From Orthonyx spaldingii (lineage: Eukaryota > Chordata > Aves > Passeriformes > Orthonychidae), in assembly GCA_013397795.1 (NCBI GenBank), contig VZTJ01004500.1, positions 342,968 through 406,967 of the forward strand: a stretch of 64,000 nt of DNA. Reading direction: 5' to 3'. A model generated the notes under the pieces. The model was not told the origin of the DNA, made no database searches, and saw only the letters and a program-made list of their open reading frames with translations. Positions 22,158-33,537 of the stretch are shown in pieces. The first letter of the stretch is position 1. Each line of letters opens with the position of its first letter. Both the position numbers and the translations under genes were made by a program.

Positions 22158-22250
22158 GTCACAGAATAATGGATTCATAGAATAATACTGGTTGTGAGTC
22201 ACCTCTGTAAGTCATCTTGTCAAACACAGCATTCCTCATCTTCCTGAAAA
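22158..22250 (-). mobile_element. CR1 3' tip (minus strand, about 90 bases)
   Basis: The plus strand starts with the reverse-complement tail TCACAGAATAATGGATTCAT and AGAATAATACTGG, followed by diverged AAGTCATCTTGTCAAAC (compare 'gatcatctagtccaac'). Only the extreme 3' end is present. Confidence 0.65.
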
Positions 22251-23825
22251 AAATAAATTAAAATACAGAATTTAGGCTTTAAGGTCTCATCACTCTTCTT
22301 GGCATTCTTGCCAGCTTATGAAAGTTACTTCTGGCTTAGTGTTCTGGCTTCTGTTAACATTTCTCAGGTGCATAATGCTGCCCACATATTGCATGGCTAA
22401 GCTCATGTCTAATTCAGATTTGAGAATTCATTTGAATGGTACAGCAGCCAAAGAGTTTCTGTCATAAGAAGGTTAAGGAGTGGATTGCAAAATGATGAAT
22501 GCAGAGTGTGTAATGTCCGCATGGAGACAGGCTCCCATCCAAGCAGAAAAGGCTATTAAATCATTTTAATGCAGCAATATTTACAGCTATGGAAGGCATA
22601 AAATATTTATCTGAATACTATTCCAATAATAGGAACCCAGACAGAATGCTCTCTGATTTCTTTATAAGTAAAATACAAGAGTTGTTTTATAACATACATT
22701 TATTTTTAAAAGCTCAGTAGATCACATCATATGTGGTCTAACTGTAGTCTTCATAAACTACAGATTTTCTCAGACAACATATATTTTCAAAAAGGATTTT
22801 GCACCATATTGTGTTATTTTTATCTTCTATTTCATGTTTGTTTTTTTTACCTATTCTGATGGTTCATCTGGTGGATCTTAAGCTTCTAAGTATGTGTTAT
22901 TTCAAATGAACCTTACCAATGAACCTTACCCAATGTCATTTGATACTTTTCTATACCATTGAACTAAAGTGAATGAAATAAATTTAGATATAGACCATCT
23001 AATTAATTTCTGCCCTTATGTGTGTTGTGTGAGGTGATACATTACATGAAGGAAGGATGGGGAAGCAGTGATATTCAGATACAACTGGTGTGCTTTGGTT
23101 CCAGTACCATATCGAAAGAATAGTCCTGAGTTCCTCAGACAGTATTGAATTCCAAATTTTGTGAAATGTTTAGCACTCATCAAGTGGAAGAGACTGCAAT
23201 TTATGGTTAAATAGGATTCCTGAAATGTAATGAGAATAGGAAGAAAAAAAGGGGATTAAGTTGACCAGTGCTGTAAACTTGCATTTTCAAAAGACATTAT
23301 TACTCTAAAAGTAAAAGTATACATGATTTAATCTTACAAGAAAATAATAATAAACAACCCTTGCTGGTGACTTTTGCCAGCTACCTAGTGATTCCCATTG
23401 GGAATGAGCATGAGAACAGAATAGAGCAAAAACATGTCCTGTGTGTCATTGTATGGATAGGAAAGAGTTGAGTTGAAAGCTCCTGGTTCATTTCAAAGGA
23501 CTGAGATGTAAATCTGAATGGCTGAGTATACAAGAAAAGATAGTGACACTATCATCAGCACAATTAGCATGATTTTTTGTGAATGGGAAGTACCTTAGCT
23601 GTTTATACCACAGCAAAGTTTGCTTTTGTCTTATAGACCTGAAATTTTCCATTTTCTGTTAATTTTTTTCCCAGGTCTAATTATCTACATTATCAAAGTA
23701 TTGTTTACTGACTTACCTGCTACAGCTATTTCATTTTATTTAGTCTCAACTCAGCATCTGCAAGTCTGCAGATTCTCTGTGACATCAGACTTAAGCAGCA
23801 ACCAGCTGAGTGCCACAATGTGCAG
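22251..23825. other. Unique AT-rich sequence
   Basis: No gene or transposon is recognised. A 13-base tandem duplication (AATGAACCTTACC, 22905-22930) lies here. About 22490-22640 looks less eroded and is noted as a possible conserved non-coding block. Confidence 0.45.
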
Positions 23826-23860
23826 GTTTATTTTATTTATTTATTTATTTATTTATTTAA
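23826..23860. repeat. (TTTA)n microsatellite
   Basis: About eight TTTA/ATTT units with one interruption near the start. Confidence 0.9.
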
Positions 23861-24814
23861 TTGAAATTAAAAGTATTGCAAAGAAAGCCTATCATAAAAT
23901 GAAAGCCTACATTGAACTAAAATTACTGGATGCTGATTCTTGTCCACTTGTCACTCTGTTAGTTCTAATATATCTGTACACTTTGGGAAAGAAAGTTCAC
24001 CAAAGAAAACAGGCCAGTAGATACCGTTTTGAATTTATAATTTAATAATCATGTTCAACCAGCTCAACCCAATATATACCATTTCTTTTGGAAGTTTCCT
24101 GTTCCCCTATTATTTCACTTGTTCCCCTATTATTCATTTTTAGCTCCTGTATCAGACTGCCAGGACCACTCCAAGGAGAAAATAATCTTCAGGTTATACA
24201 AACTGGTTGTAAACTTCCATGTTGATGAAAACATTAATGACATTTATCAGAAGGTATTACAGCTAGAGTGTGGTGTACCATTACAAACTCACCCATAGGG
24301 TTATTATTTTAAAAATACAAAAATGCATTCATACATAGATACTACTAAGTTTCATTAATAATAATTTTTATGATTCTTTTATCTTCTTTTTCTTAGTACT
24401 TAATGGCTTCAGGATAAGAAATTTCCTAGAATTCTTTTTTCATTTGTGGCACAGAAATGAGGGTATCTCACAGCATGCCTGTACTTAGGTGCGAAAGATG
24501 AAAATGGTTTGTAAAGAGGGCAGTTATTTCACAGAAAAAGCATGTGGGATTTAGATCTGCTTATGATTGAACAATTTTATATTCTTCATTTTGCATTCAT
24601 TTGTCACATTTGTTGTGCCAAGAGATGGTTTGAAATCTTACTTTAGCTAAGCATGTGTCGGTTCCATGTTTGGTATTTCAGATATACCATTATCCATTTT
24701 TTTGGTTAAGTTATATTGTTTCTTTTCCATTTTAACACAATTCTACCCCAAATAACATCAGTGGGAAGTAACACAGCTAGCTTGAATGCCTATGGATCTG
24801 CACCTGAGACGGGT
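23861..24814. other. Unique AT-rich sequence
   Basis: No gene is recognised. A 20-base unit (GTTCCCCTATTATTTCACTT) is tandemly repeated about 1.8 times at 24101-24135. Confidence 0.45.
24101..24135. repeat. Tandem repeat, 20-base unit
   Basis: GTTCCCCTATTATTTCACTT at 24101-24120 is followed by GTTCCCCTATTATTC, so the period is exactly 20. Confidence 0.9.
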
Positions 24815-25096
24815 AGCAGAATCCAGCATCCGTGACATGCTCAAGGGTGGAACAAGTTGAAAGACCAGAGATTCAGACCGGATAGAAAGAGATACTTTTC
24901 CAGCATGAAGACGGTCAAGCAGTGGATCAAGTTGACTAGAGAGGTTATGGAGTCTTCATTAGATATTTTCAAGGCCAGTCTGGGTAAAGTCTTAACCTGG
25001 TCTGACCTCATAGTTGACTCTTATTTGAATAATAGGTAAGACTGCATCACCTCCCGAAGTCACTCTTGACCAGAATTTTCCTATCATCCTATGATC
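24815..25096 (+). mobile_element. Decayed CR1 3' end (plus strand)
   Basis: Matches to the CR1 3' UTR appear in order: GAGATTCAGACCGGATAGAA, ACGGTCAAGCAGTGGATCAA, GAGAGGTTATGGAGTCTTCA, ATTTTCAAGGCCAGTCTGG and a diverged tail CTATCATCCTATGAT. It is old but clear over its length. Confidence 0.75.
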
Positions 25097-26507
25097 AAGC
25101 TAGAAACCTTCCTGAAATGGCAAAAAGACAAATAAGTAATTCTTTCCAATTCTAACACTGTTCTAAATATGACTATTATCACTATGCAAATAAGTAATTT
25201 CCTTTTGCACAAAAACTTTCCCTCTATAATTAGCTGCAGAGACTTAGTAACTCTTGGTATACATAAAACAAACTATATTCAGGACTTACTCCACGTGAAA
25301 AAACTATTAAAATTAATTCCTGTGAATCTATTTTTACAAACTACTGTGTCTTCTGTTCTCCAAGAATGATCCACAATTTTTAATTATATTTGGCAGAGAA
25401 AGAGAAATGATTTTGTGTTCCCAAGCATTCTGGAGGAAATGAAATGTATTGTGCAGTTCAACAGCTAAAGCTTAATGATGGAACAGCAAAGTTGTTGATG
25501 TTTTGGGGGGGGTTGGGTTTTTTTTTTTGTTTAGTTTGGGTTTTGGTCTTTTGCATTTTTTTGGAGAGGATTTTAACATATACATATATCTCTCTAAAAT
25601 ATATTTCCTGCCTAGGTCCTATGGCAACACTGGGAGAAGAAGAAGGCAAAACTTCCAGTCTCATACTAGGCAATTCTACTTGAAATTTCAGACTTAAGTG
25701 TTCATTAATCAAATAAATGTAATAAAGAGAAAATATGATAAACCTTTTGGTTATGATTTTCATTTAGAAGACTGTACATACAGACATCAGTACTTATTTC
25801 AGAGATGTTGTTTCATAGAAGGTGGATCAGGTTCATTGAAAGACATGGGTACCACCGTTCTCCCCCAAAATAAAATGTTGGCCATTAAAACACCTTTCAA
25901 GGAGGATGCAGATGTAGGAGGATGTCCTTTGAAGAAATTATGAAATTGAAAGATGGGTCTTCTAGCGAATGCTCTGATTTTTGACCTGCCAGCAGACACC
26001 AGCTCTTCTGTTTGCACTGCATTTTTGCTTCACTTATTATTAGGTCTCTCAGCCTTTTTTAATCCCATCCTAAGTAATTTATCTCTGGAATTATTTGAAT
26101 CCTTATTTCTAAGCACTAATGCAATTCCTGTATAGAAAAAGAAAATAAAAATGTACCAATAAACCCAAGCTAATTTATAAAGCATGAGTTCAGAAAACTA
26201 ACTTGAAACACAGGAGATTGGACAAAAAACCCAAGTTTCTAAGGCAGATCTTTGATTTGCTGATACGTTTTTGTTCACCTTTATTCTAAAACACAAATAC
26301 ATTTCAGTAAAATCCCATATTTTAATGCCTTCCATTAAAATGTTAGTTCTATTAAGTACATTTCCTCATACTCAAAACCATGGTTCTCTTTGAGAGCAAC
26401 AGAAAGCCTGTACAAGATGATCAAGCAATGACACATTTATAATGGCTGTAACTTGCAGGTGTGAGGGATCACAGACTCTCAAAACAGTTAGAAATGTAAG
26501 CACATAG
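25097..26507. other. Unique AT-rich sequence
   Basis: No gene or transposon is recognised. A G/T-rich run lies at 25501-25570 (eight G followed by long T runs). Confidence 0.45.
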
Positions 26508-26950
26508 TGAGTTGACTCCCACCAGCAGCTAAGCCACCATCCAGTTGCTTGCTCACACCACATCAGTGGGAACAGGGAGAAAATCTTCAGGGCAAAAGCA
26601 AGAAAAACTTGTGGGTGTAAAAAACCACAGTTTTTTTACTTCACAGCAAGTGAAGTAAAAAGAAGAAAATAAGTGCTTCAAAAGCAATCATTCACCACCA
26701 CTCACTGGCACATTGATGCCCAGCCACACTCTGATCAGTGGCTAGTGTGGAAAATCTCTCACAGACACACAAGTTTGAGCACAATGTTATGTGTTGTGGA
26801 ATATGGTCATTTGGAGTCAGCTGTCCTGCCTGTGTCCCATGCCAAGCTCTTCCCTACCCCAGGACCTCAGTTCATTCATAGTCTAAGAAATAGAGGAAGC
26901 CTTGATGCTGTGTGAGCACTGCTCAGTAACTACTGGAGCGTTCAAACATA
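26508..26950 (-). mobile_element. LTR of an avian endogenous retrovirus, truncated (minus strand)
   Basis: The plus strand reads as the complement of an avian LTR type: CCACCAGCAGCTAAGCC and GCTTGCTCAC near its 3' end, CATTCACCACCACTCACTGG in the middle, then GAGTCAGCTGTCCTGCCTGT and TGTGAGCACTGCTCAGTAAC towards its 5' end. It shares the outer parts with the LTR at 31844-32438, but its middle differs, so it is a related subfamily. The 5' end is lost near 26950. No retroviral genes adjoin it. Confidence 0.65.
26633..26661. repeat. Perfect 12-base hairpin inside the LTR
   Basis: TTTTTACTTCAC (26633-26644) and GTGAAGTAAAAA (26650-26661) pair perfectly around AGCAA. Confidence 0.9.
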
Positions 26951-28619
26951 GGCAATGAACTCCATCAGTTCTGAAGAGGCCAACACATGTGACTAGCTAT
27001 TTTAATGAAAAATATTCCAGGATGTTTCAGAACAGGGATGATTTCTATGAAGAAATTGTCCTGACAGAAATATCTTCAATCATGCTGAAACGTAACATAG
27101 ATTTTAAGAAATAAACCCAAAAAGTAAATACTTGGACAGCTTTAGAAGCTCTAGGCAAAATACTTGCCATAATACACAAAAGAAAGTAAAACAATTAGTA
27201 CTATGCTCAATCTATACTTAACTCAGTTTCACAGGTCATTCCTTAAAGCAGAAAGAAACTATGGATTTTATGTAAATAAAAATCCACCCTCAGTACATAA
27301 GCAATAACTGTGAGTACTCACTGGAGAATTATTTGTAGTGCAGGAAGATAACATTCAAAAATGAAAACTAACTCATGAAGTATTAATAACTTGATATCAA
27401 ATAGCAAGAAGAAACATGATAAGAGCAAAATAGTTATTTGTTCTTTGAAGAACTACATCGTTCTAAGCTCTATATTTTTTTATAATTTTTTCTGCCACTC
27501 TATCTGTGATGATGATGGCAGAGATATAGTGCCTATGTCCCTCCTATAGCTTACACCCCCTAGATTCACAAACAATAAAATTCTAGGACAGGCTTTTTTA
27601 ACATTGTTCTCCTGTTCAGCAAAACACTTCAGAATTCTGCATATGAAGTGACATGACACAAAAAACATCAAAAGCAAACCCATTAGCAAAAGCAATCAGC
27701 CATTACTTGATAATCACTAAGCAGCACTGTGCAATTCTCAAGTGGCCATATTCCACACTCCCTTGCTGTAGATGAAGAAAGGTAATCATAATTTCCCTGA
27801 ACAAAGTAGCTGGTTATCTGGGAGTACCTGCCTAGAACTCTTAAAAAGAAGGAAATGTTCCCTCTTTTGTGCATATGTGTTTGAACAAAGTTTTGAAGTT
27901 TCAAATGCACTAAAAGCCCAGGTGACTAAATTGCTACCTCAAAACCCTTCCTTTATCACTTTTCCAACTGGATATGGAAGTCTATTTTGAATAGAGCTTT
28001 CCAGACTTTTGGACTTACAATGGGGTAGTGATCACATATCACATAATGTTGAATGTACAGTCTAGAACTTAGTTATCATTTCAGAAGTTACCCTTTATTT
28101 ACACACATTTTATCACAGTCTTCAAAGGTTAAAGAAATCTAATGTCATCACAACTAGCATAATTCAGCATTTGAGTTGAATGCTTGGTCTCAGTTCCTGA
28201 TTTCAACACTCAGGTACATCAGCTTGCCATTACCTTTCCTGAGATTATTTATTTTTAACACTGAGAAGAATTTTCTTACTTATTTCACTCTTGAATGTAA
28301 AATCTAATGCTAATGTAACCACCTCAAGTACTAAGTTAGGTTCTGAGAAAATGATGTGAGTGAAATTAAGACACATCACTTTTTAAAAATAAGGATTCAC
28401 AATGGGGTTACTTCTTTCTAGAATTCAGGAAAAAAAATCATATTTGCAGATAATTTTAAATTGCTGTTCAGTTTCAAAGTAGTCTATTTCATCAGAGCTA
28501 AAAAAATACTAAATCAAAAACCACCTCCTCACCCAAATTTCTCTAAAAGCCTAAACAGCTTTTAGAAAAGAGAAGCCTTGGGATGATGTACTTGCTGTGT
28601 TCTTCTACCCAAAGGGGTG
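26951..28619. other. Unique AT-rich sequence, nothing identified
   Basis: No gene, RNA or transposon is recognised. Frames are short and unremarkable. Confidence 0.5.
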
Positions 28620-28880
28620 CTAAAGAGAAAATAGAGTCAGACTTTTCTCAGAGATGCATGAAGTAGAGAAAATACTCAGACTGAAGAAGGGAAATTCCAA
28701 GCAAACAGAAGGAAAAATTCAACTCCATAAGAGTGTCTGAGCACTGTCACAGGCTGCCCAGAGAAAAAGGGGAATCTCCATCCTTAGAAATTTTCAAAAC
28801 ATGCCTAAATAAATTCCTGAGCAAGACCTAGCTTTGAAGTCCATTCTGCCTGAAGCAAGAGCTAGACTCCAGATGACACT
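28620..28880 (+). mobile_element. Decayed CR1 3' end (plus strand)
   Basis: In order: AGTCAGACTTTTCTCAGAGA, GCACTGTCACAGGCTGCCCA, GAATCTCCATCCTTAGAAAT and TTTCAAAACATGCCTAAAT, matching CR1 3' UTR blocks. The tail is unclear. Old copy. Confidence 0.65.
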
Positions 28881-31843
28881 ATTTATTTACTGTGGGATTT
28901 TGGCCAGAAGAACATCCATACTAACACCTTAAATTCTAGGTCTGGTAGGGAAGAAAAATAACTGTATTTCCAGCAGAACCAGGGGAAACACAAAGTGGTT
29001 TGGGAACAAAGCAATTCTACACATTTGCTTACCCTCAACTGTCTTTGACTGCCGTGGTATTTCAATTCATTACAAACATGAATGCTTTTACGTCTTAGTA
29101 GCCAAATATAACATTATCACCACTTCCCAGACAGTGAATTAAATACACAAAGCAAAGTCTTAATTATCTTGGCCAAAGGTCAAATGCAGAAGCTATAGCA
29201 AATTCAAGAGCAGAAACAAGTCTTCCAAATACTATCCTAGAGCCTTAATTTTAAGTACTCATTGTTTGAAAAGGATTTCTTTAATGTATTACCACAAAAT
29301 GATGAAGTAGAACCTGAGGTAACAAAGCATGCAAAGTACTGTTTGGTTCCTACTTCATGGCTTGCAGCATAAAAAAGTGTTATTTATGTTGGTAATATGA
29401 TTTAATGTGAAAGCTAATACACCTTAACAAGCTCTGATCTGGATTCAAAGAATCCTGCTGACTATATCGCAGTACAGGCAATGAGTAAAAATCAGATGTA
29501 GCATTTAAAATATTGAAAAATTTATGCTGCTGGCAAGGAACCTCTGCATGAAGCTCAATACTGAGTGGTGGACCAATTAGCACCTGTAAATGTTTTATTA
29601 ATGTCCACACTTTGAAGTAAATTTGGAATCAGAAATTAGCCCCTGCTACATGGTCATAGCTGATAAGGCAAGCACAGCATTCTGTAGTAATTTTTCACCA
29701 GTACCCCATGAATGAAATGACAATAAACTAAATAGCTCAGAAGTGGGGTAAAAAATAGAAAAGAAAAAAAGAAAGAAAATTTAAAGGATTAGAAATCATT
29801 TTCCAAGAAAACATCAAATTAATTAACTTGTGAAAGTTCAAACTCCTATTTAGGTTTTGATTTTGATTAGAGAAAAGCCTAATCAGTAAAAACAAAGGAA
29901 AAACAAAGATAGTTGCATAGTTTTTTCATTATTTCATTTAAAAATATGTAATTTCTTATTTCCTTTCGAACTTTTCGAACATATTTGTCCCTTAAGTGAC
30001 AGATCAACTGAAACCTATTTTCCTGAAGAAATGCATCGTATCCCCCACAATATTGCTGCGTTGCTCCTGTGTCCAATCAGACAGCATCCTCACCATCATA
30101 TTCCCACCTTCTCTGCTTCCTTCACCTCCCCCGTTGCCCTGGCAGTGCTCTCAGCCCCTTCTGTCCCCCTTGGCCACCAGGAAAGCACGACAGGAGGCTG
30201 TTGGTCCTTCCTGTGCCCTTCAGACCCAACTGCACACACAGATGCCCGGTGCCTCTGCCATGAGGGGCACAATCCAGCTCCGCTGCTGGTGTTTGCTGCT
30301 CTCTGCCCACCCCTCCCCAGGTTCCATGACACTTGAAGAAGCTGTGTATCTTTGATAGCTCTACCATCTCGTCAGGCCAAGTTTAGAAAGGGATGAAAAG
30401 CTTGTAGGACCGAATAAAAAGCTGCAAACTCACTCAAAATTCCTTAGAAAATTAGCATTAAAAGACACCATACTGTTATTTGTATTTATCTATTTATAAC
30501 AATACAGTGATAGAGAGGGAGTGTAGGATTTTAGCCAGCTACACTGTATATTTTAATGAAAAGTTACACACAGAAACCCAAACAAGGCAGAAAATCTGTT
30601 CCCAGAATGCAGTCACTGGGAACTTACTTTAAAATGAACAGAAAGGTAGTACTGCTGCATCTAAAATAGCTGTGGGACATACTGATCTTACAGAATTTGA
30701 AGGATGAATGGAAAACGTGACTAAACCTTTTTTGGTTTACCTGATGGAGAAGAGACAAATGTATATACTGTTGATTACAGTGCTAAATTCATTGAGTACA
30801 GCACAGATGTGTGAGTCATAATTTTCTACATGCCGCAAGCTTATGCTTTAAAGCCAGTCTCCTAATCCCCTTGCTGCTGCATTTCCTCACATCAATATTT
30901 AGGAGTTTTTTAATGACTTCTCGCTAACAGCTTTTTTTTTGTACCAAGAAAAAGTATGCTTTCAGGAAAATACTGCATACAGATGAGCAGCCACACTCAC
31001 CTGGTCCAATGTGTTCAGCCAGGGCATGTACTTTCTTTCATATTTGTTCACAGTAGACTAGAAGTCACTCAAAAATAAATGGGATGTTCAGAGAAAACAG
31101 CAGCACAAGAATCTGGCAAAGTGTACGTGTGTGGTAGTGTGGGGTGGTTTGGGGGTCTTGTGGGTTTGTTTGTTTGATTGGTTGTTTTTTTAATCTGACA
31201 GAATTATACCATAATGGAAATATTTATGAGTAAGGATAAAAAGTAAAGATTACACAAAACCAAAAAATTTGCATTCAAAACTGTCATAAGAGAAAGAAAG
31301 AGAATTTTAATGAACCAATGCTTAAAATACTTTTGTTCCAGATGTTAAAATCAACCTTTTCAGGGAGGTCTTTGTCTTCAAGTGCTCATTTACAAATGTC
31401 CCTCTATGAGACCTCTTGTCCCTCAAGACAGTCAGCTCCTACCTTCTTCTCAAGGGGAAGACCCAATCCACTTCTATTCCTACCTAGCCACATTTCCTGT
31501 GATGATGTCTACATGCATGGAAGATGAGGACTCCTTTCACAAGATCCTCCAGTTAATAATTAATATTGTAAGTTAATATTTGAAAAATATGTATTTGTAG
31601 AAATTATTTGTCTGAAACTAATTTCAAACTGTACCTAAATGAAACAGAAAAGAGATCAAGAAAGTAGGTTACAAGGTCATCTGCCCTCTCAAGAACAGAA
31701 TTATGTCCTCAGTAAGGACAGTATGAATCCCATATTCAATTTTTGCATAAGTCCTTCTTGAGTTTTAGATGGAGAGAAGCATCTCTACTAGCTGTTTATA
31801 GGCCATAACTAAATGCTTCTACTTAGCTTTTTACATAATACTC
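28881..31843. other. Unique sequence with one GC-rich block, no gene recognised
   Basis: About 30030-30340 is clearly GC- and C-rich against an AT-rich background and carries open frames on both strands, up to 119 codons, none resembling a known protein. A T/G-rich run lies at about 31120-31190. Nothing else is recognised. Confidence 0.45.
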
Positions 31844-32438
31844 CATCCTGCTTTAAGCTGACAGGCAGCTAAACACCACACAGCCATTCACTCATTCCGC
31901 CCCAACAGTGGGATGGGAGAGAGAATGAGAAGGGTGAAAGTGAGAGCACTCGTGGGTTGAGATAAAGACAGTTTAATAGGGAAAGCAAAAGCCGTGCATT
32001 CAAACAAAGCAGAGCAAGGAATTAATTTCCCACTTCCCACGTGCAGGCAGATGTTCAGCCATCCCCAGGAAAGCAAGGCTCCATCACATGCAACCCTGAC
32101 TTGGAAGGACAAATGCTGTTACTCCAAACATGTCTCCCCCTTCCTTCTTCTCCCAGGTTTACATGCTGAGCATGATTCCATATGGTATAAGATGTCACTT
32201 TGGTCAGCCAGAGTCAGCTGTGCCCCTGTGATCCCTCCCAGCTCCTTGTGCACTCCCAGTCCCCTCACTTGTGGCATGGGATGAGGAGCAGGAAAGGCCT
32301 TGGCTCTGTGTAAGAGCTGCTCAGTCATGATGAAAACATTCTGGTGTTACCAATGCTATTTCCAGCACAAATCCAAATGGTGGTCTCATACTAGATACTG
32401 TCAAAAAACCTAACTCTATCCCAGTCCAAAGCAGCACA
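31844..32438 (-). mobile_element. Near full-length LTR of an avian endogenous retrovirus (minus strand, about 595 bases)
   Basis: It matches closely an LTR I recognise from many birds. The plus strand starts with diverged CTTTAAGCTGACAGGCAGCT, continues with CTCGTGGGTTGAGATAAAGA, CAGTTTAATAGG (ATTAAA polyadenylation variant on the minus strand, plus 31972-31977), CATATGGTATAAGATGTCAC and GTCAGCTGTGCCCCTGTG, and ends AACTCTATCCCAGTCC..GCAGCACA. The minus-strand TATA box has decayed (CATGTAAAC at the expected place). No internal genes adjoin it, so it is probably a solo LTR. A clean target duplication is not seen. Confidence 0.8.
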
Positions 32439-32612
32439 CTTCACAAAGATGAAAGAAAATGAGGCAATAAACCTTTTCTTCCTTTCATCTATTGTTAAAA
32501 AGGTACAAATATTACAAACTCTGCTTTTTGAAAGTATTCAGTAATATTGCACATCCAGTTGAGATTTTGTGCCCAAATATTGGGTCACTATCTATTATGC
32601 ACCATTGTTTTC

Positions 32613-32689
<77 letters not shown>
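32613..32689. repeat. (CTAT)19 microsatellite
   Basis: About 19 uninterrupted CTAT units, then degenerate units (CCCTCTACCTAGCTACCTAT) up to about 32720, next to a CR1 tail. The poly-IYLS frame over it is an artefact of the repeat. Confidence 0.97.
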
Positions 32690-32721
32690 CCTCTACCTAG
32701 CTACCTATTTATCTATCTCAA

Positions 32722-32826
32722 AGAATCATCTACTTATGGAATGGTTTGGGTTGGAAGAGACATTAAAAATCATCTAGTTCCAACCCCACTGCCATGGATA
32801 GAGATACCTTCCAGTAGACCACGTCC
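32722..32826 (-). mobile_element. CR1 3' tip (minus strand, about 105 bases)
   Basis: The plus strand reads GAATGGTTTGGGTTGGAAGA, ATCATCTAGTTCCAACCCCA and CCTTCCAGTAGACCACGTCC, the antisense 3' end of an avian CR1 of the same type as 8799-9400. Its tail merges into the CTAT microsatellite. Confidence 0.85.
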
Positions 32827-33115
32827 TGTCAGTATTGTCTGCTTAACAAGAAGATGTGATCAAATGTAAAATTGCTTGGCCAAAATGGGAAGAGATTACC
32901 CACCTGGATCATCATCTGCCTAGAAGAAAAAAATGAATGAATAATCTCAGCTGCATGGAGCAGCCAAAAAAGAACAAGAAGAACGTAAATAGCCTGTGCA
33001 GAGACATCCCAGTGGGGGTCAGCAAAAGCAGCACCTGAGAGCACTGTGACCTTCCTGTGTACCTTGTATTTCATTCTTGCTTTCTAATCCTCTCTCCACT
33101 TTTATTTCCAACTTT
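32827..33115. other. Unassigned sequence
   Basis: No gene is recognised. This part might be upstream sequence (U3) of the tentative LTR called at 33116-33537, but I cannot support that. Confidence 0.35.
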
Positions 33116-33537
33116 GTTGCCCGGGCGTATATCCTTATATAAGAATATATGCGACACAGCTCATATCCTTATAAATGCTCCTCCTCTTTTTCTTTCTTGA
33201 GAGCTCCTAATTCTTGTCTTCTCCTCCAGATCTTCCCAATTCAGACCTCAGCCATAGTTTCTCCCTGATTTCCCATCCCTCAATCTGTGAGTCACTTTCA
33301 GAGTCAGGCTTCTGTTGCTGACTACCTTCCACACATCTCCTCTGCCTCTACACTGATTTACAAACCCAGCCCCAGGTTGCCCAGCAGGTCCCAGTCTCTT
33401 CATGGAAACTCAACTCTGTGTTCTTCACACCTCTGCAGTGAGAGTCCTCCCCATGGCACATTGTTCCTGTTGTCTGCTTTGTTCCTGTATGAATTGCATT
33501 AAAAATGCCTTGCTTTCAGCCTAACACCACCATGTAA
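33116..33537 (+). mobile_element. Tentative LTR-like element (plus strand)
   Basis: The segment starts TGTTGCCCGGG, has a TATA-like CTTATAAATGC near 33170 and an ATTAAA signal near 33500, and ends ATGTAACA, all in LTR order. An imperfect palindrome, TATATCCTTATATAAG+AATATA, lies at about 33128-33149. I do not recognise the family, and the flanks do not give a clean target duplication. Confidence 0.25.

Noticed and set aside
26508..32438. A provirus bounded by two same-direction LTRs
   Set aside because: The two LTRs are different subfamilies and the 5 kb between them shows an old CR1 and unique DNA but no retroviral genes.
32613..32689. Regular repeats that might suggest a CRISPR array
   Set aside because: A simple four-base microsatellite with no spacers, in vertebrate-type DNA.
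32492..32869. Frame with repeated IYLS
   Set aside because: Translation of the CTAT microsatellite.
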